Positions 24,011 through 32,370 of a DNA stretch of 41,620 nt are shown here, in pieces (the first letter of the stretch is position 1; the number at the start of each line of letters is the position of its first letter). A program made the translations under genes and the position numbers. Source of the stretch: Comamonas thiooxydans (GTDB lineage Bacteria > Pseudomonadota > Gammaproteobacteria > Burkholderiales > Burkholderiaceae_C); NCBI RefSeq assembly GCF_000964545.1, contig NZ_BBVD01000006.1, positions 1-41,620 on the forward strand, written 5' to 3'. Below the pieces are notes generated by a model. That model searched no databases. It was not told where the DNA came from and saw nothing but the letters and a program-made list of their open reading frames with translations.

Positions 24011-25243
24011 TTAAGCAGCCACCTTCAGAGCGCGCAGGCACTCGGGGTTCTGCACGCCGCCGCCCACGCGCTTGGTCGTGTAGAACAGCACATAGGGCTT
24101 CTTGGTGAAGGGGTCACGCAGCACACGAACACCCATGCGATCGATGATCAGATAGCCGCGCTTGAAGTCGCCAAACATGATGGGCAGCGCATTGGCGGCT
24201 ACATCGGGCATGTTCTCGTCTTCGGCCAGGCCATAGCCGTGGAAGGTAGCAGGCTGGCCGGCCTGGGCAGAGGGCTGCCACAAGTAGTTGCCCTGGCCGT
24301 CCTTGAGCTTGCGCAACTTGGCGATAGTCAGGTTATTGGTCAGGAAGCGCGCGTTCTGGCGGTACTTCTTGGGCAGGCCATAGATCAGATCCAGCACCGC
24401 ATCGGAGCCAATGTCAGCAGCGGCACCGCTGTTGGTCACAGGGATAGCGCCAAAGGGGTGCTTGGCTGCATTGGTTCCACCCTCGACATAGGTGAGGATG
24501 CCCGCAGGCTTCTTCACACCATCGCCGCTGATGAATGCAAGGCCTTCTTGCTCGGCAAACTCGGCCTGCACTTCGCTGGCCAGCCACGCCTCGATGTTGA
24601 TTTCGCCATCGTCCAGCATTTGCTGAGTAGCAGCTGGATTGGCGTAGATCTCGCCATGCCCGAAGCCCAGGGACTTCAAGGTGGGCGTATCAGTTTCGGG
24701 GCGCTGATCGGTTTCACCCACCCAGCCAGAGCCAGTGCCGCCCATGTTGAACAACTTGGTCCAACCAGCCTTGCTGGTGGGCTGAATCTGGGCCAGCTCG
24801 CGCATGGGCGATTCTTCGCGCAGCTTGTCGGTGATGGTGCGATCCCACTCCACCGGGGTGAGGAAACCACCGTCTTCAGCAGTGCCCTTGTTCAAAGCGG
24901 CTTGCACATCGCCCTTGCGCATGTGAGCGTTGAACGATTCTGTGTACTCCTTGTCGCGCAGACCTGCGCCGGGGCCACCCATCTGGCCGGCGGCAATCTT
25001 GGTGTGAGCGTCTTCGACTTCCTTCTGCAGGGCGTCCAGAGCGCCATTGATCTCTTTCAGCTTGGCCTCCTGGTCAGCTCCGGAGCGGCCAGCCTTGACC
25101 TCCTCGAGCTGCTTGGTGTGCTCGGCCTTGAACTGCGCAAAGGCAGTCTGCAAACCTTCAACAAGTGCCTTGACTTCTGCATTGCTAGGCGCCTCGGCGT
25201 ACACGCCCATGATGCCGCGAGGCACAGGATTTTTCTTTGCCAT
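24011..25243 (-). CDS. Major capsid protein, HK97 fold
   Basis: 410 aa. N-terminal 100 residues form a coiled-coil delta/scaffold domain (AQFKAEHTKQLEEVKAGR, ALDALQKEVEDAH) normally removed by the protease. Then NKGTAEDGGFLTPVEWDR, the usual start of mature HK97-type capsids, RFLTNNLTIAKLRKLKDG and GYLIIDRMGVRVLRDPFT. SD AAAGGG. A terminator hairpin lies between protease and this gene. Confidence 0.95.
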   Translation of the reverse strand: MAKKNPVPRGIMGVYAEAPSNAEVKALVEGLQTAFAQFKAEHTKQLEEVKAGRSGADQEAKLKEINGALDALQKEVEDAHTKIAAGQMGGPGAGLRDKEYTESFNAHMRKGDVQAALNKGTAEDGGFLTPVEWDRTITDKLREESPMRELAQIQPTSKAGWTKLFNMGGTGSGWVGETDQRPETDTPTLKSLGFGHGEIYANPAATQQMLDDGEINIEAWLASEVQAEFAEQEGLAFISGDGVKKPAGILTYVEGGTNAAKHPFGAIPVTNSGAAADIGSDAVLDLIYGLPKKYRQNARFLTNNLTIAKLRKLKDGQGNYLWQPSAQAGQPATFHGYGLAEDENMPDVAANALPIMFGDFKRGYLIIDRMGVRVLRDPFTKKPYVLFYTTKRVGGGVQNPECLRALKVAA

Positions 25244-25264
25244 GATTTGGCCCTTTCAGAAACG

Positions 25265-25286
25265 AAAAAGCCGCCAGTGAGGCGGC
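25265..25286 (-). terminator. Terminator just before the capsid gene
   Basis: Minus strand GCCGCC-TCACT-GGCGGC then TTTTTCGTTT; the capsid SD (AAAGGG) follows within 10 bases. Confidence 0.8.
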
Positions 25287-25309
25287 CTGTAGGTTGGGTT
25301 AGTTGCTGC

Positions 25310-26152
25310 TTACGCGCGGAGCGTGTTCAGCAGCGATTGCAGCGAGGCTGCGACTTCAGGGCCAGCGCTCGGCGTGGCATCTTCGGCAGCGCCCGGCGTG
25401 CCAGAAAACAGGGCTTTGAAGGTGTCCCGACGTGAATTGCGGGAAAAACCCGCCTTGGCCATGGAGGCTTCGATCAGCGCCAGCGGCTTGGTTTTCGTGC
25501 TGGCCTGGGTGGATTTGGTGATCTCGGATGATGGCAGCAAGCCTGTGGCGAAACCGTCATCCACAGCCTGCTGGGCGCCTATCCAGGTTTCCTTGTCCAT
25601 CATGATGGCCGCCTCGGCAGTGCTCATGCCCGTCTGGTGCGCGTACAGCGCTGCCATCGCGGCATCGAAAGGCTCCAGCAGCTTGGCCGAGTCCAGCATG
25701 TCGTGACGGTTGCCAACAGCCACCGCCCAAGCGTTGTGGATCATGAAAAAGGCGCCGTCACCGATCAGGATTTCGTCGCCGGCCATGGCAATGACCGAAG
25801 CCACTGAGGCCGCCACGCCCAGAACCCGCACCGTGACCTTGCCCTGGTGCTCGCGCAGCAGGTTGTAGATGGCCATGCCCTCGAAGAAGTCGCCGCCTGG
25901 GCTGTTGATGTTGACCACCACATCCTTGGCGCCGATGGAGCGCAGGGCCGCGCTGATGCGCTTGGAAGTGATGCCCGTGCCCTCCCAGTTCTCACCAATG
26001 GAGTCATAGATGGAGATGCTGGCTTCGGCGTCATCGCCGGCCTTCGCACACACGGCGGGTTCCCAGCGATCCACAGCATCAGGCCGCAGGTCAAAACCAG
26101 CCTTGGCCAGGCGGTGGTCAGCCCGGATTTCAGGTAGCTTTTTGAGGCTCAT
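25310..26152 (-). CDS. Head maturation protease, ClpP (S14) type
   Basis: 280 aa. I start it at ATG 26152 (MSLKKLPEIRADHRLAKAG), inside the portal gene end; sequence upstream in frame is low-quality shadow. Protease core: VNINSPGGDFFEGMAIYNLL, nucleophile Ser in GVAASVASVIAMAGDE, His in FFMIHNAW. C-terminal 60 residues are a loose extension, perhaps a scaffold. Cuts the capsid delta domain and itself. Confidence 0.9.
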   Translation of the reverse strand: MSLKKLPEIRADHRLAKAGFDLRPDAVDRWEPAVCAKAGDDAEASISIYDSIGENWEGTGITSKRISAALRSIGAKDVVVNINSPGGDFFEGMAIYNLLREHQGKVTVRVLGVAASVASVIAMAGDEILIGDGAFFMIHNAWAVAVGNRHDMLDSAKLLEPFDAAMAALYAHQTGMSTAEAAIMMDKETWIGAQQAVDDGFATGLLPSSEITKSTQASTKTKPLALIEASMAKAGFSRNSRRDTFKALFSGTPGAAEDATPSAGPEVAASLQSLLNTLRA

Positions 26153-27368
26153 TGCTTGCTTTCTTGCCCGAGGGGTCGCCCAGGGTGTTGAACTTGGGGT
26201 CGGGATCTGCCGGGTATTCGGCAAGATCGCGGATTTCATTGGCGGTGTGCCACGGTTGGTGGCCGCCGGAGCCGAGCGCCTTGGCGAAGTACTCGGACTG
26301 GTCCTTGAGCGTGCCGCGCAGCAGCGCGCGCTCGTTGGTCTTGAAATAGAGCGTCTCGCGCTCGCGGTCGGTAAGCAGAGAGCGGGCCAGCGCCTGCTCC
26401 CAGCACACGAAACGCGGCGACATAGTGAACTGCACGAAGAAGATGGCCAGCTGCTCGATGCCCGAACCCCAGCTGGTGTCATCCATCATCAGCAGCGGAC
26501 GAGGCACGCCATACAGACGGGCGACCTCTTCAATCTGGTGATTGCGGTTTTCGATCTGCTGCGCGTCCTTGGCATTCGAGCTGAAGCGGTTGGCCTTGGC
26601 CCCCTCTTCCGCGATCATCCATTTGTTGACGTTTTCAGCACCGCTGTACTCATCCGCCAGCGATTCCTTCATTCGCTGGTACGCCTTGTCAGAGAGTGCA
26701 TTCGGCACCTCGATCGCGCCGCCAGCCATGACGCCGGTCTTGAACACATTGCCCGCGGCTCGCTGAGCGGATGCTGCGAGATCGAAAACCTCTTCGGACA
26801 GTTGGCGCTTGGACAGACCCAGCACGCCATCGAATGAGATTTCGCGGATATGCAAGATCTCCTCTTGGTCCAGGGTCAGCTGGCCGCCGTTTTCCGTAGT
26901 GCAGGTGTACTGCATGCGGTAGTTGCTGCCCAACTTGGCCTGCACCCGGCCTTTCTCAAAGGGGATCAGGTGAATAGGTCGAGTGCCTGACCGGATGATG
27001 CGTGCATAGGCATTGCCCTCGGTCTCGAGCAGCAACTGCATCTGGCTCTTGAACTCCATGGGCGTCTGCCAGGGGTTCGGCTTGACCCGAATCAACTTGT
27101 GCGCCTGATGCTCGCGCATCACCTTCTTGTCCGACCCTGCCTCATAGAGACTGATGGGAAGCATGCCCAGACCGTTGCTGATGAGCGAAAGGCTGCGCAG
27201 CGCGGCCATATTGCGCACCATCCGGTTGGCAGAGGTCATATGCCCGTTACGGATGAACTCCAGCAACGCCGGATCATCCAGCCCCTGGAAGGTGATTCCT
27301 TCTGCACTGGCACGCGGGCGCGACTGTGTCTCAGGCTTTCGCCCGAGGATCTTGTCGAGTAGTTTCAT
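26130..27368 (-). CDS. Portal protein, HK97 type
   Basis: 412 aa. Twelve-fold ring for DNA packaging. MKLLDKILGRKPE start, AALRSLSLISNGLGMLPISL, KPNPWQTPMEFK, GNAYARI and RLYGVPRPLLMMDD are portal landmarks. Ends overlapping the protease start by 23 bases. Located between terminase and protease as expected. Confidence 0.95.
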   Translation of the reverse strand: MKLLDKILGRKPETQSRPRASAEGITFQGLDDPALLEFIRNGHMTSANRMVRNMAALRSLSLISNGLGMLPISLYEAGSDKKVMREHQAHKLIRVKPNPWQTPMEFKSQMQLLLETEGNAYARIIRSGTRPIHLIPFEKGRVQAKLGSNYRMQYTCTTENGGQLTLDQEEILHIREISFDGVLGLSKRQLSEEVFDLAASAQRAAGNVFKTGVMAGGAIEVPNALSDKAYQRMKESLADEYSGAENVNKWMIAEEGAKANRFSSNAKDAQQIENRNHQIEEVARLYGVPRPLLMMDDTSWGSGIEQLAIFFVQFTMSPRFVCWEQALARSLLTDRERETLYFKTNERALLRGTLKDQSEYFAKALGSGGHQPWHTANEIRDLAEYPADPDPKFNTLGDPSGKKASNEPQKAT

Positions 27369-27377
27369 GAAGTCGCC

Positions 27378-29087
27378 CTAAAGGAAGCGCATTCCGCGCG
27401 TCTCGTAAACAGAGGGCCCCTTGGCCTCTGGGTTGGTTGCCATCAAGGTGACCGCATTCAATGACGCCATGAGCGGGTCAATCTTGGCTGTGCCGCTCGC
27501 CTGCTTTGTGATGAGGGTGGCATTGCCAGATGGAACGACCTTCGCATTACCAACACTCCAGGCCATGAGCGGCTGCGCGGCATGCACCAGGCTGCCATCC
27601 AGCAAGCCGCGCTCAGCCACTGCCATCGCGCCGGTGAGCTTCCAGCCCTGCGAGATGCCGATGATCAGATCCTCGGGGATGCCGGCATCAATCAATGCCT
27701 GGAAAACAACCTTGTGCGTGCGCTCGGGGTCCAGGCCGATCCTGGCCAGCAGGCCCCAATCAAAGATCTGCTTGCACAGCGCGGCCAGTTCCTCCAAGTC
27801 CTGGCCTGGTCGCTCCACGACAACCAAGTCCCCATCCTTCTCAAAATCCCGATATTTCGCCTCTTCGGACTTGCGCCGCTCAATCGCAATGGGATGGATC
27901 CATGCCTTGTTCCACAGAGCGCAGTTTTGCGAGTCTCGCAAGCGCCCATCAATGGCAAAGCCCAGCAAGTCATCCAGCCCGCCGCCGTCAATGCCGATGG
28001 TCACCACCTCGCACTTGGCCTGGATGAAGTCCAGGTTGATGCGCTTGTCGCCGCGCTTCTCCCAGAAGTCGGCACCGGTCCAGCGGTTGGCCCGCAGGTT
28101 CAGGCCGATCTGGATATTCAGGTGCTTGGCCAGGAAGCGCTGGAAACCACCATCCTGCTCTGGAGAGCGCTTTTGCATCTCGTCGGTCAGCCATTCCTTG
28201 CTGACTGAGCGGCCCAGGTTCGGATTGGTGATGTAGAAGTTTTCCGGGTCCAGATAGGCCTTGGACTTGATCATCGCCTCAGGGAACTCATACAGAATGC
28301 CCAGCGTCTTGAGGCTGACCACCTTGCCGTCGCGCACATCGCGCCAGTAATCCAGCTTGGCCTTGAAAACGCCCTCAGGCGCTTCGTCCGACTGCGTGGT
28401 CAGGAAAATGACCCAACCCTCTTCGCGCGACACCTGGCCGCCCAGCGCCTCCTGAAACATGGCGTCGGCATTGGCACGCTTGCCAAACAGCCAGAGCTCG
28501 TCCACCAGGATCTTGCCCGACTTCTTGCCGGAGACCGTATCCGTGTCGGCTGCAACCACCTTCAGGCTGTTGCGGTTCACCCGATGGGTGATGGTCCGAA
28601 TATGGTCCTGGATGTGGAACAGCGCAGACAGTTCCTCATCTGCGCGCACCATGCTGGCCGCCGGCTTGAAGGAGTTATCAGCCACTTCCTTGGTCGGCGC
28701 CAGGATCAGGTGCTCCTCGTCCTCGCGCCAGCACAGGATCAGCGCCGTGAGCATGATGCCCGCGGCGATGGTGGATTTGGTGTTCTTCTTGCTGATCAGC
28801 AGGCCGTATTCACGGATCAGCTGCTTGCCCGTCTCGGCGTCGTATGCACCAAAGATGACGCGCACGAAGTCGAAAACCCACTCTTCGGAGCACTCCCCGA
28901 ATGTGGGAGGGCGGTATTCATCGAGCTCCGCATCCCAGACCTTTGGCAAATCGACAACCTTGAGCTCCTTGAAGATGGCCAGGGCCTGCTCAGCCTGGTC
29001 CAGGAAGATGGGCGGCGGAATGATGGATTTCCGCTTTATCAAGCGCTCCTCCCAGTCGGGAACAGCAGTAGTCCAACTGGGTTGCAT
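27378..29087 (-). CDS. Terminase large subunit
   Basis: 569 aa packaging ATPase/nuclease. ATPase region: the Walker A-like stretch is LLISKKNTKSTIAAG; Walker B is KILVDELWLFGKR; LTTQSDE fits the coupling motif. Nuclease: first acidic residue in TIGIDGGGLDDLLG, later acidic positions near GLDPERTHKV. HK97-type by partner genes. No strong SD. Confidence 0.95.
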   Translation of the reverse strand: MQPSWTTAVPDWEERLIKRKSIIPPPIFLDQAEQALAIFKELKVVDLPKVWDAELDEYRPPTFGECSEEWVFDFVRVIFGAYDAETGKQLIREYGLLISKKNTKSTIAAGIMLTALILCWREDEEHLILAPTKEVADNSFKPAASMVRADEELSALFHIQDHIRTITHRVNRNSLKVVAADTDTVSGKKSGKILVDELWLFGKRANADAMFQEALGGQVSREEGWVIFLTTQSDEAPEGVFKAKLDYWRDVRDGKVVSLKTLGILYEFPEAMIKSKAYLDPENFYITNPNLGRSVSKEWLTDEMQKRSPEQDGGFQRFLAKHLNIQIGLNLRANRWTGADFWEKRGDKRINLDFIQAKCEVVTIGIDGGGLDDLLGFAIDGRLRDSQNCALWNKAWIHPIAIERRKSEEAKYRDFEKDGDLVVVERPGQDLEELAALCKQIFDWGLLARIGLDPERTHKVVFQALIDAGIPEDLIIGISQGWKLTGAMAVAERGLLDGSLVHAAQPLMAWSVGNAKVVPSGNATLITKQASGTAKIDPLMASLNAVTLMATNPEAKGPSVYETRGMRFL

Positions 29088-29116
29088 AGGCCAGGCGCCC
29101 GCCTAAACGGGCCAAT

Positions 29117-29416
29117 TTATTCAACAAGTAGGCCGGCTTCCTGTAGCCAGTCCAGGGCGGGACGATGCAGGCCACCTCGATAGGCGACTCTCCAGAATGC
29201 GTGATCTACACAAACCTTCTTGGTAGATCCAAAGGAGATCCCGCGCTCAAGAAATGAAGGAGTCACAAACTCCAAGTCACCGCGCCCCAGGCGCTGAGCA
29301 ATGGACCGGGGGTAATTCAAATCACTGGTCACCCAAATGAAAACCGCCCCGTGTGGGGCGGCTTGGATCTGACTGGTGGTTTGTCCGGTTTGTCTGTTCA
29401 CTTCATGCATGCTCAA
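29117..29416 (-). CDS. Hypothetical protein between terminase subunits, 99 aa
   Basis: ATG overlaps the small-terminase stop. Contains HGAVFIWVTSDLNYPRSIAQ, RLGRGDLEFVTPSFLERG and KKVCVDHAFW. I know the general pattern from phage-encoded small proteins without a function. A GCCGCCCC-ACAC-GGGGCGGT hairpin plus TTTTCATTT falls inside codons 22-32, so translation could compete with termination. Confidence 0.7.
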   Translation of the reverse strand: MSMHEVNRQTGQTTSQIQAAPHGAVFIWVTSDLNYPRSIAQRLGRGDLEFVTPSFLERGISFGSTKKVCVDHAFWRVAYRGGLHRPALDWLQEAGLLVE

Positions 29417-29823
29417 ACCTTCTGGCCATTAGCGGCCACCAACTTCGGCGGCGCAGCTGGTGAAAACCGGCTGGCGATCTTCTTGGCGGCTACGGCTTTT
29501 TCTTCTTTCTTGCCGGCCTCACCCTTTTTGGGGTGGCAGTACGGTGCCGCCAACGTGGCAGCCTGCATCCGGCGGCCGCGCTCCTCAGTGCTATCGCGCA
29601 TGACCTCCAGCAGGTAATCCAGCGGCATGAGGTTGCTCAGATCGGGAGGCGGCTCCGGCTCTTGCGGTGGCTGCTTTCCGAATGGCCACTTGGGATCGTC
29701 CTTGTAGCCGTTGGCATCCACCGTGGGCGCCGCCGGCTTGGCTGCAGACTTCTTGGGAGGCTTGACCGCCTCGGGCTGCTTTTTTGGGCGGCCAGCCCCG
29801 GGCCGCGCGCCACCTCTTGGCAT
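29413..29823 (-). CDS. Terminase small subunit-like DNA-binding protein
   Basis: 136 aa. Basic N-terminus MPRGGARPGAGRPKKQPEAV, typical AT-hook-like phage start; the middle has MPLDYLLEVMRDSTEE and RMQAATLAAPYCHPKKG, a signature of small terminase proteins in related phages; the C-terminus is Lys/Ala-rich. It would recognise the packaging site. SD AAAGGAG lies inside a 9-bp repeat array. Confidence 0.75.
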   Translation of the reverse strand: MPRGGARPGAGRPKKQPEAVKPPKKSAAKPAAPTVDANGYKDDPKWPFGKQPPQEPEPPPDLSNLMPLDYLLEVMRDSTEERGRRMQAATLAAPYCHPKKGEAGKKEEKAVAAKKIASRFSPAAPPKLVAANGQKV

Positions 29824-29832
29824 AAGCGGCTC

Positions 29833-29859
29833 CTTTGAATTCTTTGATTTCTTTGAATT
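29833..29859. repeat. Three tandem 9-bp iterons upstream of small terminase
   Basis: CTTTGAATT, CTTTGATTT, CTTTGAATT in tandem with no spacer. On the minus strand they are AATTCAAAG-type repeats ending in the SD of the small terminase gene. Candidate binding site for the terminase (cosB-like) or for autoregulation. Confidence 0.5.
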
Positions 29860-29981
29860 CCACCCCAGGATTTATTCATACAGGGGGAAATTTTCTGCGC
29901 GTGCGGAACAGGGCGGTCTAGAGGCCGAGCGCCCCCAGGCTTTGACCTCCCCCCTCCCCTTGCCGATGCCCTCAGGCCACG
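29860..29981. other. Gene-free stretch, possible cos region
   Basis: GC-rich interval (TGCGCGTGCGGAACAGGGCG, CCGAGCGCCCCCAGG, and a C-rich CTCCCCCCTCCCCTTG) next to the iterons. No ORF supported. Position ahead of small terminase fits cos, but I see no defined nick site. Confidence 0.35.
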
Positions 29982-30239
29982 TCAAGCGGTCGCTGGCGCT
30001 GCGCTCTCGTGCTTGAGGTCTTCAATCAACTCCACTACAACGCGCGTCTTGGGCGTGCCTAAGCTGCCCTCCGTGTAGCTCGTTCTGTATGCGTGGACAC
30101 TGACATTCGGTGCCGTCGCATCCAACCCCAAGCGCTGGGCAACATGATCAACACACAGCGCCAGCAAAGCCTCTTCATCAATCCGCGCCTTATGCACAGC
30201 TCGGTGCTGCTCGTCACTTTGGATATTCAACCCCTTCAT
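29982..30239 (-). CDS. Hypothetical phage protein, 85 aa
   Basis: ATG overlaps the preceding TAA (TAATG), with GGTGGAGG upstream. MKGLNIQSDEQHRAVHKARI, EALLALCVDHVAQRLGLD and TRVVVELIEDLKHE. Alpha/beta soluble protein, unknown role in the pre-terminase group. Confidence 0.65.
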   Translation of the reverse strand: MKGLNIQSDEQHRAVHKARIDEEALLALCVDHVAQRLGLDATAPNVSVHAYRTSYTEGSLGTPKTRVVVELIEDLKHESAAPATA

Positions 30240-30484
30240 TACGCAGCCTCCACCATCAGAGCAACAGGAGGCATGGTGCTACCTGACACCCACAACATGA
30301 CAGGCTGGCCGGCCTTGATCGCCTCGACCTCGGCAGGCGTCGGCGTCCAGAACGAAACCACTGCCGGCACGCCATCCCAGTCGGTACGGGTGATGGGCAG
30401 CGCGTTGCAGGGCAGGGTCTTCTGATCCCAGCCTGCCGGCGCGCCAAGCACAGCATTGTTTGATGGGTGCTGCATTCGGTCCAT
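30239..30484 (-). CDS. Hypothetical phage protein, 81 aa
   Basis: MDRMQHPSNNAVLGAPAGWD then LPITRTDWDGVPAVVSFW and AEVEAIKAGQPVMLWVSGST. Common type of short phage protein near replication/packaging genes with no assigned role. SD AAAGGATG. Coupled to the next gene. Confidence 0.65.
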   Translation of the reverse strand: MDRMQHPSNNAVLGAPAGWDQKTLPCNALPITRTDWDGVPAVVSFWTPTPAEVEAIKAGQPVMLWVSGSTMPPVALMVEAA

Positions 30485-30487
30485 GGG

Positions 30488-30820
30488 TCACATCCTTTGC
30501 TCGGCGCGCTGTTTGTCACGGGAATGATGAGTACTGCACAACGACTGCCAGTTGCTCCGGCGCCAGAACAGCGACTGATCACCTCGATGCGGGGCTATGT
30601 GGTCGACCACCGTTGCAGCCTCCACACGACCAGCCGCCTCGCACATCACGCAAAGTGGATGCTCACGCAGGAACTGAGCCCGGGCCTGCTGCCACTTGTA
30701 GCCATAGCCGCGCTGGGCTGATGTCTGTTCGCTGGTGCGCCAGCTGCCCGCCTGCATGGTCTGGACACGCTGGGTTTCCAGCATTGGCACGCCGCTCTTG
30801 AGGGTCTGCAGCTTCGCCAT
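30488..30820 (-). CDS. HNH endonuclease
   Basis: 110 aa. Zn finger-type CVMCEAAGR, then VVDHIAPHRGD, SNWQSLCSTHHSRDKQ. The order of Cys pair, DH and HH matches HNH nucleases that work with terminase at cos in HK97-like phages. ATG at 30820 preferred to a TTG at 30829. Confidence 0.9.
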   Translation of the reverse strand: MAKLQTLKSGVPMLETQRVQTMQAGSWRTSEQTSAQRGYGYKWQQARAQFLREHPLCVMCEAAGRVEAATVVDHIAPHRGDQSLFWRRSNWQSLCSTHHSRDKQRAEQRM

Positions 30821-30914
30821 TACATCCAACTCTCAATAGGTGCCGCCACCGAGTGATCCGCCCCTGAAGCAATGTGCGTGATCGTCGGGCGTGCTCGGTG
30901 GCAGCGAACCGTGA

Positions 30915-30999
30915 ATAAAAAAGCCGCCGAGGCGAACCAGGGCGGCAGATGCCGGCTTTCGGCCAGCAGGAGACAAAAGAAAACCGCCCACGGGCGGTT
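30915..30999 (-). terminator. Two successive terminators ahead of the packaging genes
   Basis: On the minus strand the first is AACCGCCC-GT-GGGCGGTTTTCTTTTG (30974-30999), the second GCCGCC, 12-base loop, GGCGGC, TTTTTTATT (30915-30946). They follow the 31005 gene at once and stand before HNH/terminase, like the tR' block that Q must overcome. A further inverted pair GCCACCGAG/CTCGGTGGC at about 30846 and 30895 adds structure. Confidence 0.75.
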
Positions 31000-31004
31000 G
31001 TTAA

Positions 31005-31232
31005 TTAAATTCGTTTGATGCCGAGGGTTGTCGGCTGGCTGCCTATCCGCTTCACTTCAAACCTTCCATGAGGCTCAGCCTCTGCAAGCAGGCGTTCAAC
31101 CTCAGCAATGATCTCATTGCATACAGAGTGCGCGCCATGAGGCAGAGTAGCAATGACCGTATTTGTTGCACCCAGCATCGGCAATGCGTCGTCTGCAACC
31201 TTAGCTGATTCAGCTTGAATATCCAGTCCCAT
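31005..31232 (-). CDS. Hypothetical phage protein, 75 aa
   Basis: AAGGGAG before ATG. MGLDIQAESAKVADDALPML, TLPHGAHSVCNEIIAEVERL, FEVKRIGSQPTTLGIKRI. Soluble alpha/beta. Flanked by terminators on both sides, so it forms its own transcription segment in the Q-late region. Function unknown. Confidence 0.7.
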   Translation of the reverse strand: MGLDIQAESAKVADDALPMLGATNTVIATLPHGAHSVCNEIIAEVERLLAEAEPHGRFEVKRIGSQPTTLGIKRI

Positions 31233-31274
31233 AGTTCTCCCTTGAAAAATACAAAGGATAGTCGATGGGGCAAA

Positions 31275-31303
31275 CGAAAAAAGCCCCAGCGGCTAGGCTG
31301 AGG
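31275..31303 (-). terminator. Terminator downstream of the nuclease/Q gene
   Basis: Minus strand AGCCTCAGC, loop CTAGCC, GCTGGGGCT then TTTTTTCGTTT; nine pairs with one G-U. The SD of the 31005-31232 gene follows about 25 bases on. Confidence 0.8.
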
Positions 31304-31374
31304 CTTTGGAAATTTTGGGCGCAGTTATCCAGACCCGCTGCGTATTCTGCCAAAAAAATGCAGAGCGTCAAGCA

Positions 31375-31752
31375 TCAGAGCACGCCTTTTGCGATGAGGC
31401 CGCGCGTGAGCATGTTGCGCGCCTCCATCAGCAGCACCTGCAGCTCGTCGCGCTGAGTTGGCAGGCGCGGACTGCTCCAGACCTGGGCACGGCAAGCGAG
31501 GTTGCGCGCCATGAAGGAGATGGCTGTGCGGTGGGGTTGAGGAATCGCATCGACAACCGCATCCACAACTTCCAAGTCGGCAATCTCCCATTCACCGCAG
31601 CCGCCAGGGCCAACGCTGCACGATGCCGATCGATTGCCATAGCCAGTGCCCACACTCGCGTTTGCGGCCCAGTGGTGCCACACCACCAGGATCTCGTTGA
31701 CTACGCTGCTGGCTTGACCGATGTCGATCTGTGGTGTTGCTGTGCTGCTCAA
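31375..31752 (-). CDS. Q-like late antiterminator from internal TTG
   Basis: Within the long frame, CAGGAGAGAGCA stands before TTG at 31752, an excellent SD and spacing. A 125-aa protein beginning MSSTATPQIDIGQASSVVNE would contain just the Q-like part. Its place between replication genes and the terminator-rich late leader is where lambda Q lies. Identity as Q rests on position and general sequence pattern. Confidence 0.55.
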   Translation of the reverse strand: MSSTATPQIDIGQASSVVNEILVVWHHWAANASVGTGYGNRSASCSVGPGGCGEWEIADLEVVDAVVDAIPQPHRTAISFMARNLACRAQVWSSPRLPTQRDELQVLLMEARNMLTRGLIAKGVL

Positions 31753-32370
31753 TGCTCTCTCCTGATTGTTGTGATCGTCTGCCTGAGGTCGGGACTCAAC
31801 CCACCTCGGCAATGAGGCCGGCCACAGGCCAGCCTTCAGAACCTGCTCGCGCGTGAAGCGCCCAGCCTCCAGACCGTACTCACGGTGGGCGTCGCGCCCG
31901 CCACTTTCCAGAAGGCGGTAGTTGTCATAGGCCACATGGCAGCCTTCAGTGCCAGGACGGCTGCAGCAGAGCGGAAAGCCTGTGCGGTCGTCCGTCTTCA
32001 GCCCCAGGCCCTTGCCGTAATTGAGGTGGGCATGCTGGCTGTACCCCTCAATGCCGCACCACATGCATGGCAGCTGCGCAACAAGACGGCGGTAGGGCTC
32101 GCTCTCGATGGCCGTCTCCTTGCGCACTGCAATCCCCGTGGCACCGGCGCCGGGAACCATCACTACATTGGCAGGCACCATATCTGCGGTTGCACGGGCA
32201 CTCTCCAGCTGGCGCTGGGCGCGCTCATGCAGGCGCTGCTCACGACTGCAGGCCTGCCCGGACTCGTAGTGATGGCCTTCGTCCTGCTCATCACGGAGCC
32301 CAGCGCCAGCCCAAGTGCCGCGAGACTTGAAACCCTTGCCGGGCTTTAGCGGGGTGCGACGCATCAACAT
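31375..32370 (-). CDS. HNH-type (Ref/NinG-like) nuclease fused in frame to Q-like antiterminator
   Basis: 331 aa in one frame. The N-terminal 200 residues: RRTPLKPGKGFKSRGTW, then PYRRLVAQLPCMWCGIEGYS, QHAHLNYGKGLGLKTDD, FPLCC and GCHVAYDNYRLL, a Cys/His nuclease of the Ref/NinG/DUF968 kind. From about residue 207: VGTGYGNRSASC, IADLEVVDAVVDAIPQPH and ARNMLTRGLIAKGVL, resembling Q/RinA-type late antiterminators. In related phages I would expect two genes. SD AGGTGGAG. Confidence 0.65.
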   Translation of the reverse strand: MLMRRTPLKPGKGFKSRGTWAGAGLRDEQDEGHHYESGQACSREQRLHERAQRQLESARATADMVPANVVMVPGAGATGIAVRKETAIESEPYRRLVAQLPCMWCGIEGYSQHAHLNYGKGLGLKTDDRTGFPLCCSRPGTEGCHVAYDNYRLLESGGRDAHREYGLEAGRFTREQVLKAGLWPASLPRWVESRPQADDHNNQERALSSTATPQIDIGQASSVVNEILVVWHHWAANASVGTGYGNRSASCSVGPGGCGEWEIADLEVVDAVVDAIPQPHRTAISFMARNLACRAQVWSSPRLPTQRDELQVLLMEARNMLTRGLIAKGVL

